Assembly (NCBI GenBank): GCA_035493955.1
Contig: DATJHI010000004.1
Span: forward strand, 62,001-126,000
DNA length: 64,000 nucleotides
Origin: NCED01 sp035493955
GTDB taxonomy: Bacteria > Pseudomonadota > Alphaproteobacteria > Caulobacterales > Caulobacteraceae
Reading direction: 5' to 3'
Below, piece after piece: positions 43,661 to 52,174 of the stretch; within the stretch, counting starts at the first letter, position 1; every line of letters begins with the position of its first letter. The notes beneath the pieces are model-generated. The model had not been told where the DNA came from and searched no databases. It saw only the letters and a list, made by a program, of their open reading frames with translations. The translations under genes and the position numbers were made by a program.

Positions 43661-44753
43661 GACCCATGACTCGATCGTCCGCGGCGGCGAGACGATCGAG
43701 CAGGCGAAACCGGCGGGCGGCTGGACCAGCCTGACCATTCGCCGTCCGGACGACTGGCACCTGCACCTGCGGGACGGGCCGATGCTGAGCGCGGTGCTGC
43801 CCGAGACAGCGGCCCAGTTCGCCCGCGCCATCGTCATGCCCAACCTGACCCCCCCGGTCACCACGCCGGCCGCCGCCGTCGCCTACCGGGAGCGTATCCT
43901 CGCCGCGCGGCCGGCGGGGTCGGACTTCCAGCCCCTGATGACCTGCTACCTTACCGATCGGACCTCGCCGGCCGAGATCGAGGCGGGCTTTTCGTCCGGC
44001 GCCTGGGTCGCGGCCAAGCTTTATCCGGCCGGCGCCACAACCAACGCCGACGCCGGCGTCACCGACATCGGCAACATCGATCCCGTCCTGGCGCGGATGG
44101 AGACGATCAGCATGCCGTTGCTGGTCCACGGGGAGGTCACCACCCCTACGATCGACATTTTCGACCGGGAGGCGGTGTTCATGGACAAGGTTCTCAGTCC
44201 GCTGCTCGCCCGCCATCCAGGGCTGAAGGTCGTGGTCGAGCACGCCACCACCGAGGAGGCCGTGGCCCTGGTCCGCGCCAACGCGCCCCGCGTCGCCGCG
44301 ACCATCACCCCGCATCATCTTGTCATCAACCGCACGTCGCTGTTCCAAGGTGGCTTGCGGCCCCACCTCTATTGCCTGCCGGTCGCCAAGCGGGAGCGCC
44401 ACCGGCTGGCGTTGCGCCAGGCTGCGACCTCGGGCGAGGCGTCGTTCTTTCTTGGCACAGACTCCGCGCCGCACCCGCGACATGCCAAGGAATCCGCCTG
44501 CGGTTGCGCCGGCGTGTTCTGCGCGCCGACGGCCTTGCAGACCTACGCCCAGGTGTTCGAGGAGGAGGGGGCGCTGGGCAGGCTGGAAGCCTTCGCCTCC
44601 CTGAACGGCCCGCGCTTCTATGGCTTGCCCGAGAACGAGGGGACGATCACCTTGACGCGCACCGCCGGGACGCTCGACGAGAGCCTCTTTGCGGGGGCTG
44701 AAGAGGTGAGGGTGTTCCGCGGCGGCGAACCGCTCGCCTGGTCGCTGGCTTAG
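43653..44753 (+). CDS. pyrC: PyrC, dihydroorotase
   Basis: PyrC closes carbamoyl-aspartate to dihydroorotate in pyrimidine synthesis. The 366-residue product (from ATG 43653; an ATG at 43617 would add 12 residues inside the previous gene) has the E. coli-type motif set: DDWHLHLRDG, MPNLTPPVTT, the carboxylated lysine in AAKLYPAGATTN, LLVHGEV, VVEHATT, TPHHL and FLGTDSAPH. The family normally starts near the HLHLRD block, so about 20 residues at the N terminus (ETIEQAKPAGGW) are extra. A terminator lies just after. Confidence 0.95.
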   Translation: MTETHDSIVRGGETIEQAKPAGGWTSLTIRRPDDWHLHLRDGPMLSAVLPETAAQFARAIVMPNLTPPVTTPAAAVAYRERILAARPAGSDFQPLMTCYLTDRTSPAEIEAGFSSGAWVAAKLYPAGATTNADAGVTDIGNIDPVLARMETISMPLLVHGEVTTPTIDIFDREAVFMDKVLSPLLARHPGLKVVVEHATTEEAVALVRANAPRVAATITPHHLVINRTSLFQGGLRPHLYCLPVAKRERHRLALRQAATSGEASFFLGTDSAPHPRHAKESACGCAGVFCAPTALQTYAQVFEEEGALGRLEAFASLNGPRFYGLPENEGTITLTRTAGTLDESLFAGAEEVRVFRGGEPLAWSLA

Positions 44754-44765
44754 ATTCGGGGAAAG

Positions 44766-44796
44766 AAAAAGGCCCGCGGAGTTTCCCCTGCGGGCC
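44766..44796 (-). terminator. Rho-independent terminator between pyrC and the cysteine-repeat gene
   Basis: GGCCCGC (44771-44777) pairs with GCGGGCC (44790-44796). On the minus strand the hairpin is followed by TTTTTC (44770-44765), an excellent terminator for the minus-strand gene at 44820-46145. It also lies 18 bp after pyrC and may serve both sides. Confidence 0.8.
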
Positions 44797-44819
44797 GTCT
44801 CTTGCGCCTTTGGCGAAGC

Positions 44820-46145
44820 CTACTTCGTTTGGTTGGTCGGCAGGGTGCAGGGGGCGCCGGAACGGGCTACCTGGCCGCAGGTGAGCAGGTCCTTGGTCGC
44901 GCCGGTGGCGTGGTCGACGGCGACCACGAAGCCGGGCAGGCCGTCGGAGCAGGCCGTCTCGATGTAGTCGGCCCCTTCGGTGGTGGAGGCCAGGTACTTG
45001 CCCGCCGACACCTTGCACTGGGTCTTGCCCTGGGCGACCAGCCGCGCGGTGTATTTGGCGTAGAGCTCGGCCGGCGGGGTGAGCTGGCAGGTCACGCCGT
45101 AGGCGCCGCCCTGCAGGCAGTCGAGCACCTGGGCCTTGCCGCCGCTGATCGGGAAGACGCCGATGCCGCCGTCCGCCCGGTTCTTGCAGGCCAGCTCGAC
45201 CAGCTCGCTGTTGCTCTTGGTTTCCTTGCCCAGGTAGCGATATTTGGACACCTCGCAGGGGAAGTTCGCGTTCTGGGCCAGCTTGGTGTAGGTGCCCGCC
45301 TCCGCGGTTTCGTCGATGATGGTCAGCTGGCAGCCGCCGCCGATGCTCTGGGCCTTGGCGCAGGGGATGGCTTGCTGGAACTCGTGCTTGGCGTCGGCCT
45401 GGATCATGAAGCCAGGGGTCGCGCCGCAGGCCACCTCATAATAGGTCGATCCCTGGGCCGAGCCGACGACCCGAGCGTTCGAGACGGTGCAGGGCGTGCC
45501 CGACTTCGCAGCCAGGGCGCCCATCCCGGCCAGGACGGTCTCCTTGGAGGTTAGGGTGCAGGCGGTGGTGGGGCTGCCCAGAACCGCCAAGCATTCGCTG
45601 GCGACCGGGGTTTTGCCCGGGCTCGTCTGGATCACATACCCTTGGCCGCCGGTGCAGGCGACTTCGTAGTAAGCGTCGCCGGTCGGCGTGGCGCCCATCC
45701 AGCGGGCGGCGGTGGGGGAGGCGCAGGTCTGGCCGGCGGCGACCGCCAGCTTTGCCACGGCCTGCTTCGGATCGAGATTGCCCTCCAGGCGGCACTGCAC
45801 GGCGCCCTTGGCCGTGTTGGCGGCGACGGCCAGGCAGTCATAGGCCATCGAGCCGGTCGGGCCGGTCTGGACCAGGTAACCCAGGCCCTCGGCGCAGGAA
45901 ACTTCATAGAGCGAGGTCTTGGCCTTGGTCTTGGCGTCGACGCCGGCCTGGACGAAGTAGGCGTCGGTGGGGGTGCAGGTCGTCTTGGCGGCGGCGAGGG
46001 CGGCGGGGGCTTCCGCCTTGCCTTGCTCGCGCTGCTTGGCGGTGATCGCAGGGGCCTTGGCCTCTTCCGCGGCGTGGGCGGCCAACGGCTGACCGCCGAT
46101 AACCAGGGCGGCCACGGCCGCCAAAACGATGCCGAAACATTTCAT
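44820..46145 (-). CDS. secreted protein with five tandem four-cysteine repeats
   Basis: The 441-residue product has a signal peptide (1 to about 26, ending AAHAA) and then five repeats of about 80 residues, each with four cysteines. The groups are Cys57/84/104/118, 141/164/185/196, 219/240/262/272, 297/320/343/353 and 377/399/423/433. Each repeat has the pattern C, then YYEVAC or LVELAC, GY/GF-VIQT-like strands, and a last C-x-L. All 20 mature cysteines fit intrarepeat disulfides, which would need an oxidised envelope and DsbA-type help. I do not recognise the family. The frame continues 93 codons upstream, but the signal peptide fixes ATG 46145. A terminator follows the gene. Confidence 0.75.
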   Translation of the reverse strand: MKCFGIVLAAVAALVIGGQPLAAHAAEEAKAPAITAKQREQGKAEAPAALAAAKTTCTPTDAYFVQAGVDAKTKAKTSLYEVSCAEGLGYLVQTGPTGSMAYDCLAVAANTAKGAVQCRLEGNLDPKQAVAKLAVAAGQTCASPTAARWMGATPTGDAYYEVACTGGQGYVIQTSPGKTPVASECLAVLGSPTTACTLTSKETVLAGMGALAAKSGTPCTVSNARVVGSAQGSTYYEVACGATPGFMIQADAKHEFQQAIPCAKAQSIGGGCQLTIIDETAEAGTYTKLAQNANFPCEVSKYRYLGKETKSNSELVELACKNRADGGIGVFPISGGKAQVLDCLQGGAYGVTCQLTPPAELYAKYTARLVAQGKTQCKVSAGKYLASTTEGADYIETACSDGLPGFVVAVDHATGATKDLLTCGQVARSGAPCTLPTNQTK

Positions 46146-46314
46146 AGCTGAGCTAGGCCTTCTTCCCTGGGGGCTTCTGCGGCGACATAAAGGGCCGCGA
46201 GCGGGGCTGGTCAAGCGTCGCCTTTGCGCGTTTGCCGCCTGTGAGCGTCTGGTTTTCTCAGCAACAAATGCGGCGGGGCGATGACGCCGGCCGCGCATCG
46301 CCCCGGAGCGCCCG

Positions 46315-47169
46315 ATGAGTTTGAAGGGCAAAACCCTGTTCATCAGCGGCGCCAGCCGCGGGATCGGACTGGCGATCGCGCTGCGTTGCGCCCGCGACGG
46401 CGCCAACGTGGTCATCGCCGCCAAGACCGATCAACCGCATCCCAAACTGCCCGGAACCATCCACACGGCGGCCGCGGCGGTGGAGCAGGCCGGCGGCCGG
46501 GCGCTGCCCCTCGTGGTCGATATACGCGACGAGGCCTCCGTACAGTCGGCCGTCGACCGGGCCGTGGAGGCGTTCGGGGGCATCGACATCTGCGTCAACA
46601 ACGCCTCGGCCATCTCGCTCACCGGAACCCTGGCCACCGAGATGAAGCGTTGGGACCTGATGCATCAGGTCAACGCGCGGGGGTCCTTCCTGGTCTCCAA
46701 GGCCTGCCTGCCGCACCTGCTGAAGGCCGCGAACCCCCACGTCCTGATGCTGTCGCCGCCCCTCGACATGGCGGAGCGCTGGTTCGCGCCGCACGTGGCC
46801 TACACCATGGCCAAGTTCGGCATGTCCATGTGCGTGCTGGGCATGGCTGGAGAGTTCCGGGGGCGGGTCGCCTTCAACGCCCTGTGGCCTCGCACCGCCA
46901 TCGCCACCTCGGCGGTGGAGTTCGCCCTGGGGGGACATGAGGCGCTGGCCCTGTGCCGCACGCCGGAGATCCTGGCCGACGCCGCCCACCTCGTGTTCCA
47001 ACAGCCGGCGGCCAGCTTCACCGGCCGGTTCCTGATCGACGACAGCTTCCTGTTCGAGCACGGGGTGACCGACTTCGATCGCTATCGGGTCGATCCGACC
47101 AAGCCCCTGGCCCGGGACTTCTTCGTCCCCGATATGCCGCCGCCGCCCCCAGGAGTGACGGTGGGATAG
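46315..47169 (+). CDS. short-chain dehydrogenase/reductase (HSDL2-like SDR)
   Basis: The 284-residue protein has the Rossmann nucleotide motif ISGASRGIGLAIALR (about 10-24), VNNASAIS in strand 4 with the AS shifted, the catalytic region YTMAKFG (Tyr/Lys) and LMLSPP in place of the usual serine block. The C-terminal tail is proline-rich (DMPPPPPGV). The pattern resembles hydroxysteroid dehydrogenase-like 2 proteins. The substrate cannot be told. It is convergent with aroC. Confidence 0.85.
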   Translation: MSLKGKTLFISGASRGIGLAIALRCARDGANVVIAAKTDQPHPKLPGTIHTAAAAVEQAGGRALPLVVDIRDEASVQSAVDRAVEAFGGIDICVNNASAISLTGTLATEMKRWDLMHQVNARGSFLVSKACLPHLLKAANPHVLMLSPPLDMAERWFAPHVAYTMAKFGMSMCVLGMAGEFRGRVAFNALWPRTAIATSAVEFALGGHEALALCRTPEILADAAHLVFQQPAASFTGRFLIDDSFLFEHGVTDFDRYRVDPTKPLARDFFVPDMPPPPPGVTVG

Positions 47170-47174
47170 GGGAC

Positions 47175-48299
47175 TTACCGGCGTTCGTTCTCGCCGGGAT
47201 AGAAGGCGCCGCCGCCCGTCTGGCCCCGGTGGCGCAGGAAGGCGTCGGCCAGGACGCAGGCCATCATCGCCTCGGCCACGGGCGGGGCGCGCAGGCCGAC
47301 GCAGGGGTCGTGACGGCCCTTGGTCACGATCTGCACCTCCTCGCTCGCCTCGTTCAGCCCGCGCCGGGGCGTCAGGATCGAGGAGGTGGGCTTGAGCGCC
47401 ATGCGCGCGATCACCGGCTGGCCGGTGGAGATCCCGCCCAGTATTCCGCCGGCGTGGTTGGACAGGAAGGTCGGCCCGTCGCGGCCGGCGGTCATTTCGT
47501 CGGCATTCTGTTCGCCGGTGAGGCTGGCTGAACCGAAGCCGGCGCCGATCTCGACGCCCTTGACCGCGTTGATCGACATCAGGGCACCCGCCAGTTCGGC
47601 GTCGAGCTTGCCGTAGACCGGCGCGCCCCAGCCGGGGGGAACCCCTTCGGCCACCACCTCGACCACGGCGCCGACCGAAGAGCCGGCCTTGCGCACCGCG
47701 TCCAGGTAGGCCTCCCACACCGGAACCATCTCCGGGTCGGGACACCAGAACGGATTCTGCTCGGTGGTCGCCCAGTTCCACCGGGCCGGTTCGATCCGGT
47801 GCGGCCCCACCTGCACCAGGGCGGCGCGGATGACCACGCCCGGACCCAGCAGCTTGCGGGCCACCGCGCCGGCGGCGACCCGCGAGGCGGTCTCCCGCGC
47901 CGAGGCCCGGCCGCCGCCGCGGTAGTCGCGCACGCCGTATTTGGCGAAATAGGTGTAGTCGGCGTGGCCGGGTCGGAACTGCGAGGCGATGTCGCCGTAG
48001 TCCTTCGAGCGCTGGTCGACGTTCTCGATCATCATCGAGATGGGCGTGCCCGTGGTGACCTGGCCGCCGGTGCGGTCGTCCTCGAACACGCCCGAGAGGA
48101 TGCGCACCTGGTCGGGTTCGCGCCTCTGGGTGACGAAGCGGTTGCCGCCGGGCTTGCGGCGATCGAGCCAGTGCTGCACGTCCGCTTCGGTCAGGCCGAG
48201 CCCTGGGGGGCAGCCGTCCACCACGCAGCCCAGGGCTGGCCCATGGCTCTCGCCCCAGGTGGTCACGCGGAACAGATGGCCGAAGGTGTTGTGCGACAT
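47175..48299 (-). CDS. aroC: AroC, chorismate synthase
   Basis: AroC makes chorismate from EPSP with reduced flavin, the last step of the shikimate pathway. The 374-residue product begins MSHNTFGHLFRVTTWGESHG, has RASARETASRVAAGAVARK, NEMTAGRDGPTFLSNHAGGILGGISTG-like blocks and the C-terminal GRHDPCVGLRAPPVAEAMM. All three classical chorismate synthase signatures are present. It stands alone with 39 bp to the next minus gene. Confidence 0.97.
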   Translation of the reverse strand: MSHNTFGHLFRVTTWGESHGPALGCVVDGCPPGLGLTEADVQHWLDRRKPGGNRFVTQRREPDQVRILSGVFEDDRTGGQVTTGTPISMMIENVDQRSKDYGDIASQFRPGHADYTYFAKYGVRDYRGGGRASARETASRVAAGAVARKLLGPGVVIRAALVQVGPHRIEPARWNWATTEQNPFWCPDPEMVPVWEAYLDAVRKAGSSVGAVVEVVAEGVPPGWGAPVYGKLDAELAGALMSINAVKGVEIGAGFGSASLTGEQNADEMTAGRDGPTFLSNHAGGILGGISTGQPVIARMALKPTSSILTPRRGLNEASEEVQIVTKGRHDPCVGLRAPPVAEAMMACVLADAFLRHRGQTGGGAFYPGENERR

Positions 48300-48338
48300 G
48301 AAGGCGCTTTTAGCCCGTCCTCGCGCCGACGCGAAGGT

Positions 48339-49022
48339 CTAGGCTGCGCGCCGGGGGGTCAGGCGCTTGATCAGCTCGGCGGGGCCGCCGACGCGGCGAT
48401 CGGAAACCAGCCGAACATAGAGGTCGCCCTGGGCATGGCCGCGGGACGGAGGCAGGCCGAGGCCCGGCGCCCGCGCGAGGCCGGCTTCGACGGCCTCCTT
48501 GCTGAGACGGAAGCTGACGGGACCGAGCGGGGTCTCCACGGCGATCCGCGCGCCGGGCTTCAACTGCGAGGGATGTTTCCGGGCGGTGATCCAGATGTCG
48601 TCGCCGCGCACGGCCAAGGCCTCGCCGTGGTCGATCTTGACCTGCAGCAGCCAGCCCCAGACCCACACCAGGTCGCCGTCGCGCAAGGACGGCGGGATCT
48701 TGGTCTCGAAGGGCCGTCCGGTGGGCAGGCGCCCGACCTTCATGCCGCCGGCGATGGCCTCGGCGGGGGTCAATTCGATCTGGGATGGCCAGACTTCGAA
48801 TCGGCGGTCGTCGCCGGCCTGGACGGGAGCGGCGTTGCGCAGCACCCGGTAGGCATGGAGGATCTCGCGGTACTGCTCGGCGGACACATGTTCGCCCGTT
48901 CCGCGCGCCGTTTTCAACGCCCGCTGGAACGCGCCCTGGAGCTCGCTCAGCGGCGCGTCGGCGTCGAGGCCGAGCCGAAAGCGCGCCTCCGAAACCGAGA
49001 GTTCTGTATCCACGGTAGACAT
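48339..49022 (-). CDS. DnaJ-related protein with degenerate J domain
   Basis: The 227-residue protein has an N-terminal helical segment (about 10-65) that resembles a J domain in layout (LSVSEARFRLGLDADAPLSELQGAFQRALKTARG) but has no HPD motif, so it should not stimulate DnaK normally. The rest resembles DnaJ C-terminal substrate-binding domains: TPAEAIAGGMKVGRLPTG, GPVSFRLSKEAV, and the ending G-x-GLPPSRGHAQGDLYVRLV. No glycine-rich region or zinc finger. It may be a chaperone-like co-factor. Divergent from pdxH. Confidence 0.7.
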   Translation of the reverse strand: MSTVDTELSVSEARFRLGLDADAPLSELQGAFQRALKTARGTGEHVSAEQYREILHAYRVLRNAAPVQAGDDRRFEVWPSQIELTPAEAIAGGMKVGRLPTGRPFETKIPPSLRDGDLVWVWGWLLQVKIDHGEALAVRGDDIWITARKHPSQLKPGARIAVETPLGPVSFRLSKEAVEAGLARAPGLGLPPSRGHAQGDLYVRLVSDRRVGGPAELIKRLTPRRAA

Positions 49023-49043
49023 GTCCCTTTAGTGAGCCGGAGA

Positions 49044-49061
49044 GAGTCAATTCGCGGTTAA
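49044..49061. promoter_or_regulatory. candidate CtrA-like site with GANTC between dnaJ-like gene and pdxH
   Basis: TCAA-N7-TTAA (49047-49061) is one mismatch from a CtrA box and overlaps GAGTC at 49044-49048. It lies in the 76 bp divergent promoter region. One mismatched box plus one GANTC is weak evidence and could be chance. Confidence 0.25.
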
Positions 49062-49098
49062 TCTGGGCCGAACGCCATACGCCGCGTATATCGGGGCC

Positions 49099-49749
49099 AT
49101 GGCCGACCAGACCCCATCCTGCCGCCCTTCGGAAGCCAGCGATCCGGGCGACGAGCGCCTGTTCAGCGGGGACGAACCTTTCGCCCTTTTCGCCGACTGG
49201 TTCGAAGCCGCCAAAAGCGCCGAGCCCAACGATCCCAACGCCATGACCCTGGCCACGGCCGATGCGGCTGGAGCCCCGGACGCGCGGATGGTGTTGCTCA
49301 AGGGCGTGGATGAGCGGGGGTTCGTCTTCTACACCAATACCGAAAGCGCCAAGGGCCTGCAGCTGGCGGCCAATCCGCAGGCTGCGCTGCTGTTCCACTG
49401 GAAGAACCTGCGCCGCCAGGTGCGGGTGCGCGGGCCGGTGGAACGGGTCTTGGACGACGAGGCCGACGTCTATTTCGCCACCCGTCCGCGCGACAGCCAG
49501 ATCGGGGCCTGGGCCTCGGACCAGAGCCGCGTCATGGAGGGCCGCTTCGTGCTGGAGCGCCGCGCGGCCGAGCTGGCCCTGAAGTTCGGCATCGGCAAGG
49601 TGCCCCGCCCGCCGCATTGGACCGGCTTCCGGGTCTTGCCGCTCCGGTTGGAATTCTGGCGCGATCGCCCGTTCCGGCTGCACGACCGGCTGGTGTTCGA
49701 GCGCCCGAGCCTGGAAGCCCCCTGGGGCCGTTCGCGCCTGTTCCCATGA
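49099..49749 (+). CDS. pdxH: PdxH, pyridoxamine 5'-phosphate oxidase
   Basis: PdxH oxidises pyridoxine or pyridoxamine phosphate to pyridoxal phosphate with FMN. The 216 residues include NAMTLATADAAGAPDARMVLLKGVDERGFVFYTNTESAKG split in the usual order, ALLFHWKNLRRQVRVRGPVERV, FATRPRDSQIGAWAS, and the C-terminal PHWTGFRVLPLRLEFWRDRPFRLHDR. It ends four bases into the next gene (ATG 49746), so the pair is coupled. Confidence 0.96.
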   Translation: MADQTPSCRPSEASDPGDERLFSGDEPFALFADWFEAAKSAEPNDPNAMTLATADAAGAPDARMVLLKGVDERGFVFYTNTESAKGLQLAANPQAALLFHWKNLRRQVRVRGPVERVLDDEADVYFATRPRDSQIGAWASDQSRVMEGRFVLERRAAELALKFGIGKVPRPPHWTGFRVLPLRLEFWRDRPFRLHDRLVFERPSLEAPWGRSRLFP

Positions 49750-51185
49750 GCGAGGTGCCCGCCTGGCTGGCGGCCGGCGCCGGCGCCGGCGTTCCGGCCG
49801 AGCGGGTGATCGAGACGTCGATCGCCTGGGTCTTTCTGTTCGCCGATCGGGTGCTGAAGCTGAAGAAGCCGGTGGATTTCGGCTTCCTGGACTTCAGCAC
49901 CGTGGCGCAGCGGCGCTGGGCCAGCGAGCGGGAGCTGGCCTTCAACCGGGAGACCGCCCCCGACCTCTATCGCTGCGTCCACCCGGTCACCCGGGACGCC
50001 CAGGGCCGCCTGGCCTTGGACGGGACGGGGGAGGTGGTGGACTGGGTGGTCGAGATGCGACGCTTCGCCGACGGCGCGCTTCTGAGCGAGCGGCCGGGTG
50101 GCGTCGACGCGGCCCTCGCCGAGGCCCTGGGGCGTGAGATCGCCCGGTTCCACATGAAGGCCGAGCGCTGCGACCCCGCGGCGGGACGGGACAGCCTGGC
50201 CTATGTCCTGCACTCCAACGCCGGATTGCTGCGCAGCAAGGCGGAGGTGTTGGACGCGCCGGCGGTGGAGCGGTTGCTCAAGGCGACACAGGCGGGCTTC
50301 GATCGGGTGGGCGGGCTTCTGCTCCAGCGGGGCGGGGCGGGCTTCGTGCGGCGGTGCCACGGCGACCTGCACCTCGGCAACATCATGATCGAGCGCGGGC
50401 GGCCGGTGCTGTTCGACTGTATCGAGTTCAACGACACCTTGAGCCGCATCGACGTCCTCTACGACTTCGCCTTCCTGCTGATGGACCTGGATTTCCGCGG
50501 CGCCCGCCCGGCGGCGAACCGGGCCATGAACGGCTGGCTGGACGAAGCGGCGCGGGGTTTTCCGGAACCGCACCTGTGGACGGGCCTGCAGGCCTTGCCC
50601 CTTTTCCAGTCGGTGCGGGCGGCGATCCGCGCCCACGTCGTCGTCCACCAGGGCGAGATCGATCTGGCCCGGCGCTATATCGCTGCGGCGCAGGATCACC
50701 TGACGCCCGTCCCGCCCAGGCTGATGGCCGTGGGCGGTTATTCGGGTTCGGGCAAGAGCACCTTCGCCATGGCGCGGGCGCCGGAGCTGGGCGGATGTCC
50801 GGGGGCGGTGGTGCTGCGTTCGGACGAGATCAGGAAGCGGCTGTGGGGGCAGGCCCCCCTCGATCGGTTGCCGCCGCAGGCCTATGCCCCTGGCCAGTCG
50901 GAGCGGGTCTACGGGGCCATGTTCGACGCCGCCCGCCTCGCTCTGGCCGCCGGTCGCGCCGTGGTGTTGGACGCCGCCTTCCTGCGCCCCGCCGAGCGCG
51001 CCGCGGCGGAAAGCCTGGCCGACACGGTCGGCGTCGGGTTCGAAGGAGTGTGGATGGAGGCGCCGGCCGATGTGCTGCGGGCCCGGGTCGCCGCCCGCAC
51101 CGGCGACGCCTCGGACGCCGACATCGCGGTGCTGGAGGGCCAGTTGGCGCTGGACGTGGGCGAGGTCGGCTGGCGGCGGGGGTGA
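49746..51185 (+). CDS. fusion of aminoglycoside phosphotransferase-like and P-loop kinase domains
   Basis: From ATG 49746 (four-base overlap with the pdxH stop) the protein has 479 residues. The N-terminal half (about 1-310) is an APH-type kinase fold with RRCHGDLHLGNIM and FDCIEFNDTLSRIDVLYD. The C-terminal half (about 325-479) is an AAA/zeta-type kinase with Walker A GGYSGSGKSTFA. Such two-domain proteins are widespread and poorly characterised; the substrates are unknown. It should not be read as antibiotic resistance. Convergent with the zeta-like kinase gene, 15 bp away. Confidence 0.85.
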   Translation: MSEVPAWLAAGAGAGVPAERVIETSIAWVFLFADRVLKLKKPVDFGFLDFSTVAQRRWASERELAFNRETAPDLYRCVHPVTRDAQGRLALDGTGEVVDWVVEMRRFADGALLSERPGGVDAALAEALGREIARFHMKAERCDPAAGRDSLAYVLHSNAGLLRSKAEVLDAPAVERLLKATQAGFDRVGGLLLQRGGAGFVRRCHGDLHLGNIMIERGRPVLFDCIEFNDTLSRIDVLYDFAFLLMDLDFRGARPAANRAMNGWLDEAARGFPEPHLWTGLQALPLFQSVRAAIRAHVVVHQGEIDLARRYIAAAQDHLTPVPPRLMAVGGYSGSGKSTFAMARAPELGGCPGAVVLRSDEIRKRLWGQAPLDRLPPQAYAPGQSERVYGAMFDAARLALAAGRAVVLDAAFLRPAERAAAESLADTVGVGFEGVWMEAPADVLRARVAARTGDASDADIAVLEGQLALDVGEVGWRRG

Positions 51186-51199
51186 CCTGCCGGCCGCGG

Positions 51200-51811
51200 C
51201 TATTCGGTTCGGATCCGGGCGATGGCCTCGACCAGGGCGGGGAGCGCGCGGTCATCCAGCGTGATCACGCCGGCCTCTTTCTGGGCGATGAGCCTTGGTT
51301 TGGCGCCCGAGTTATCGAACACCCAAGCTTGGTCAGCCTGCTCCAAAAACCACGGCATCTGTTCCAGCGATCGGCCGTAGCGCTCAACGATCTTGTGCTC
51401 CGGCACGGCGTGACCGCCCTTCTGCACGCGCAGCCGCACCCGTTCGACGTTGCGTCGAGGGTCATCCAGCAGGACGTAGATCAGGCGGACCTCGAAGCCG
51501 AGTTGCTTGGCCATCTCGACCAGGCGCCGATATTTCGGCGTCGATAATACGGTCTCCACGCCGACGGTCTGATGGGCCTTTATCGACGCCTGCAACCAGG
51601 CCTCGATCCGAAGAACGGCTTCGAGATTTGCGGCTGTCAGCTCCAGGCCTTCGCTGGCTCGGATGCGTGCTGTCAGAAGATCGGGGTTGATGATCCAGAC
51701 GGAGCGCCCGAAGGCCTCGATATCGGTATCCTGATACACGCTGCTTTTGCCGGACCCGTTCGGGCCGGCCACGATCAGGAAGACGGGTGGTTCAGCGCTT
51801 TGAGACGGCAA
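51200..51811 (-). CDS. zeta toxin-like P-loop kinase
   Basis: About 203 residues from the TTG at 51811 (a longer ATG start at 51913 has a fair ribosome site but would overlap the upstream gene by 122 bp). The N terminus has the Walker A IVAGPNGSGKSS near residue 16, then WIINPDLL, a core with VGVETVLSTPKYR, the arginine-rich LLDDPRRNVERVRLRV, and a C-terminal half with WVFDNSGAKPRL. The layout is that of zeta-family kinases, which phosphorylate UDP-GlcNAc in toxin-antitoxin systems. Related non-toxin members exist. The small gene just upstream overlaps it. Confidence 0.7.
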   Translation of the reverse strand: MPSQSAEPPVFLIVAGPNGSGKSSVYQDTDIEAFGRSVWIINPDLLTARIRASEGLELTAANLEAVLRIEAWLQASIKAHQTVGVETVLSTPKYRRLVEMAKQLGFEVRLIYVLLDDPRRNVERVRLRVQKGGHAVPEHKIVERYGRSLEQMPWFLEQADQAWVFDNSGAKPRLIAQKEAGVITLDDRALPALVEAIARIRTE

Positions 51812-52037
51812 CGTCAGTTGCGCCGGTGGTCCGCTTGTTATCCCGCCGCGCCTTGGCGACGTTCTTGCCGAAAACCTGCTGGAGGTCTCCGCCGAAGGTG
51901 CTGGCGCGCGCATCCAGCTTCCGAAGGGTCTTCACTTGACCATCCGTGTCGCGCACACGCTGCTCACTGACCGAAGTCCTGCCACGGCCCTCGGTCTTCA
52001 GCTTCGATTTCAGATTCGCGACGACGACTTTTGCCAT
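51792..52037 (-). CDS. small basic protein upstream of zeta-like kinase (possible antitoxin)
   Basis: From ATG 52037 the product has 81 residues. It is very basic (KVVVANLKSKLKTEGRGR, NVAKARRDNKRTTG), with a predicted helical middle (VKTLRKLDARASTFGGDLQQVF). It overlaps the start of the kinase gene, so the two are translated together. It has no clear epsilon-antitoxin match, so an antitoxin role is only inference from position. It may instead be a DNA- or RNA-binding accessory protein. Confidence 0.5.
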   Translation of the reverse strand: MAKVVVANLKSKLKTEGRGRTSVSEQRVRDTDGQVKTLRKLDARASTFGGDLQQVFGKNVAKARRDNKRTTGATDVAVSKR

Positions 52038-52174
52038 GCCGACCGAAGACTCCAGCTTGATCGATACATAACATGCGATCGGCGATTTGGCACGGGCCGC
52101 AGCCGCTGTCGCCCGCGTGTCCGCGCTCAAGTCTCGCCCTAACGACGTCGGCCCCAGCTTTTGGAGGAATGCGC

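Noticed and set aside
49746..51185. Antibiotic resistance by the APH-like domain
   Set aside because: The protein is a fusion with a P-loop kinase typical of uncharacterised housekeeping proteins, with no resistance context.
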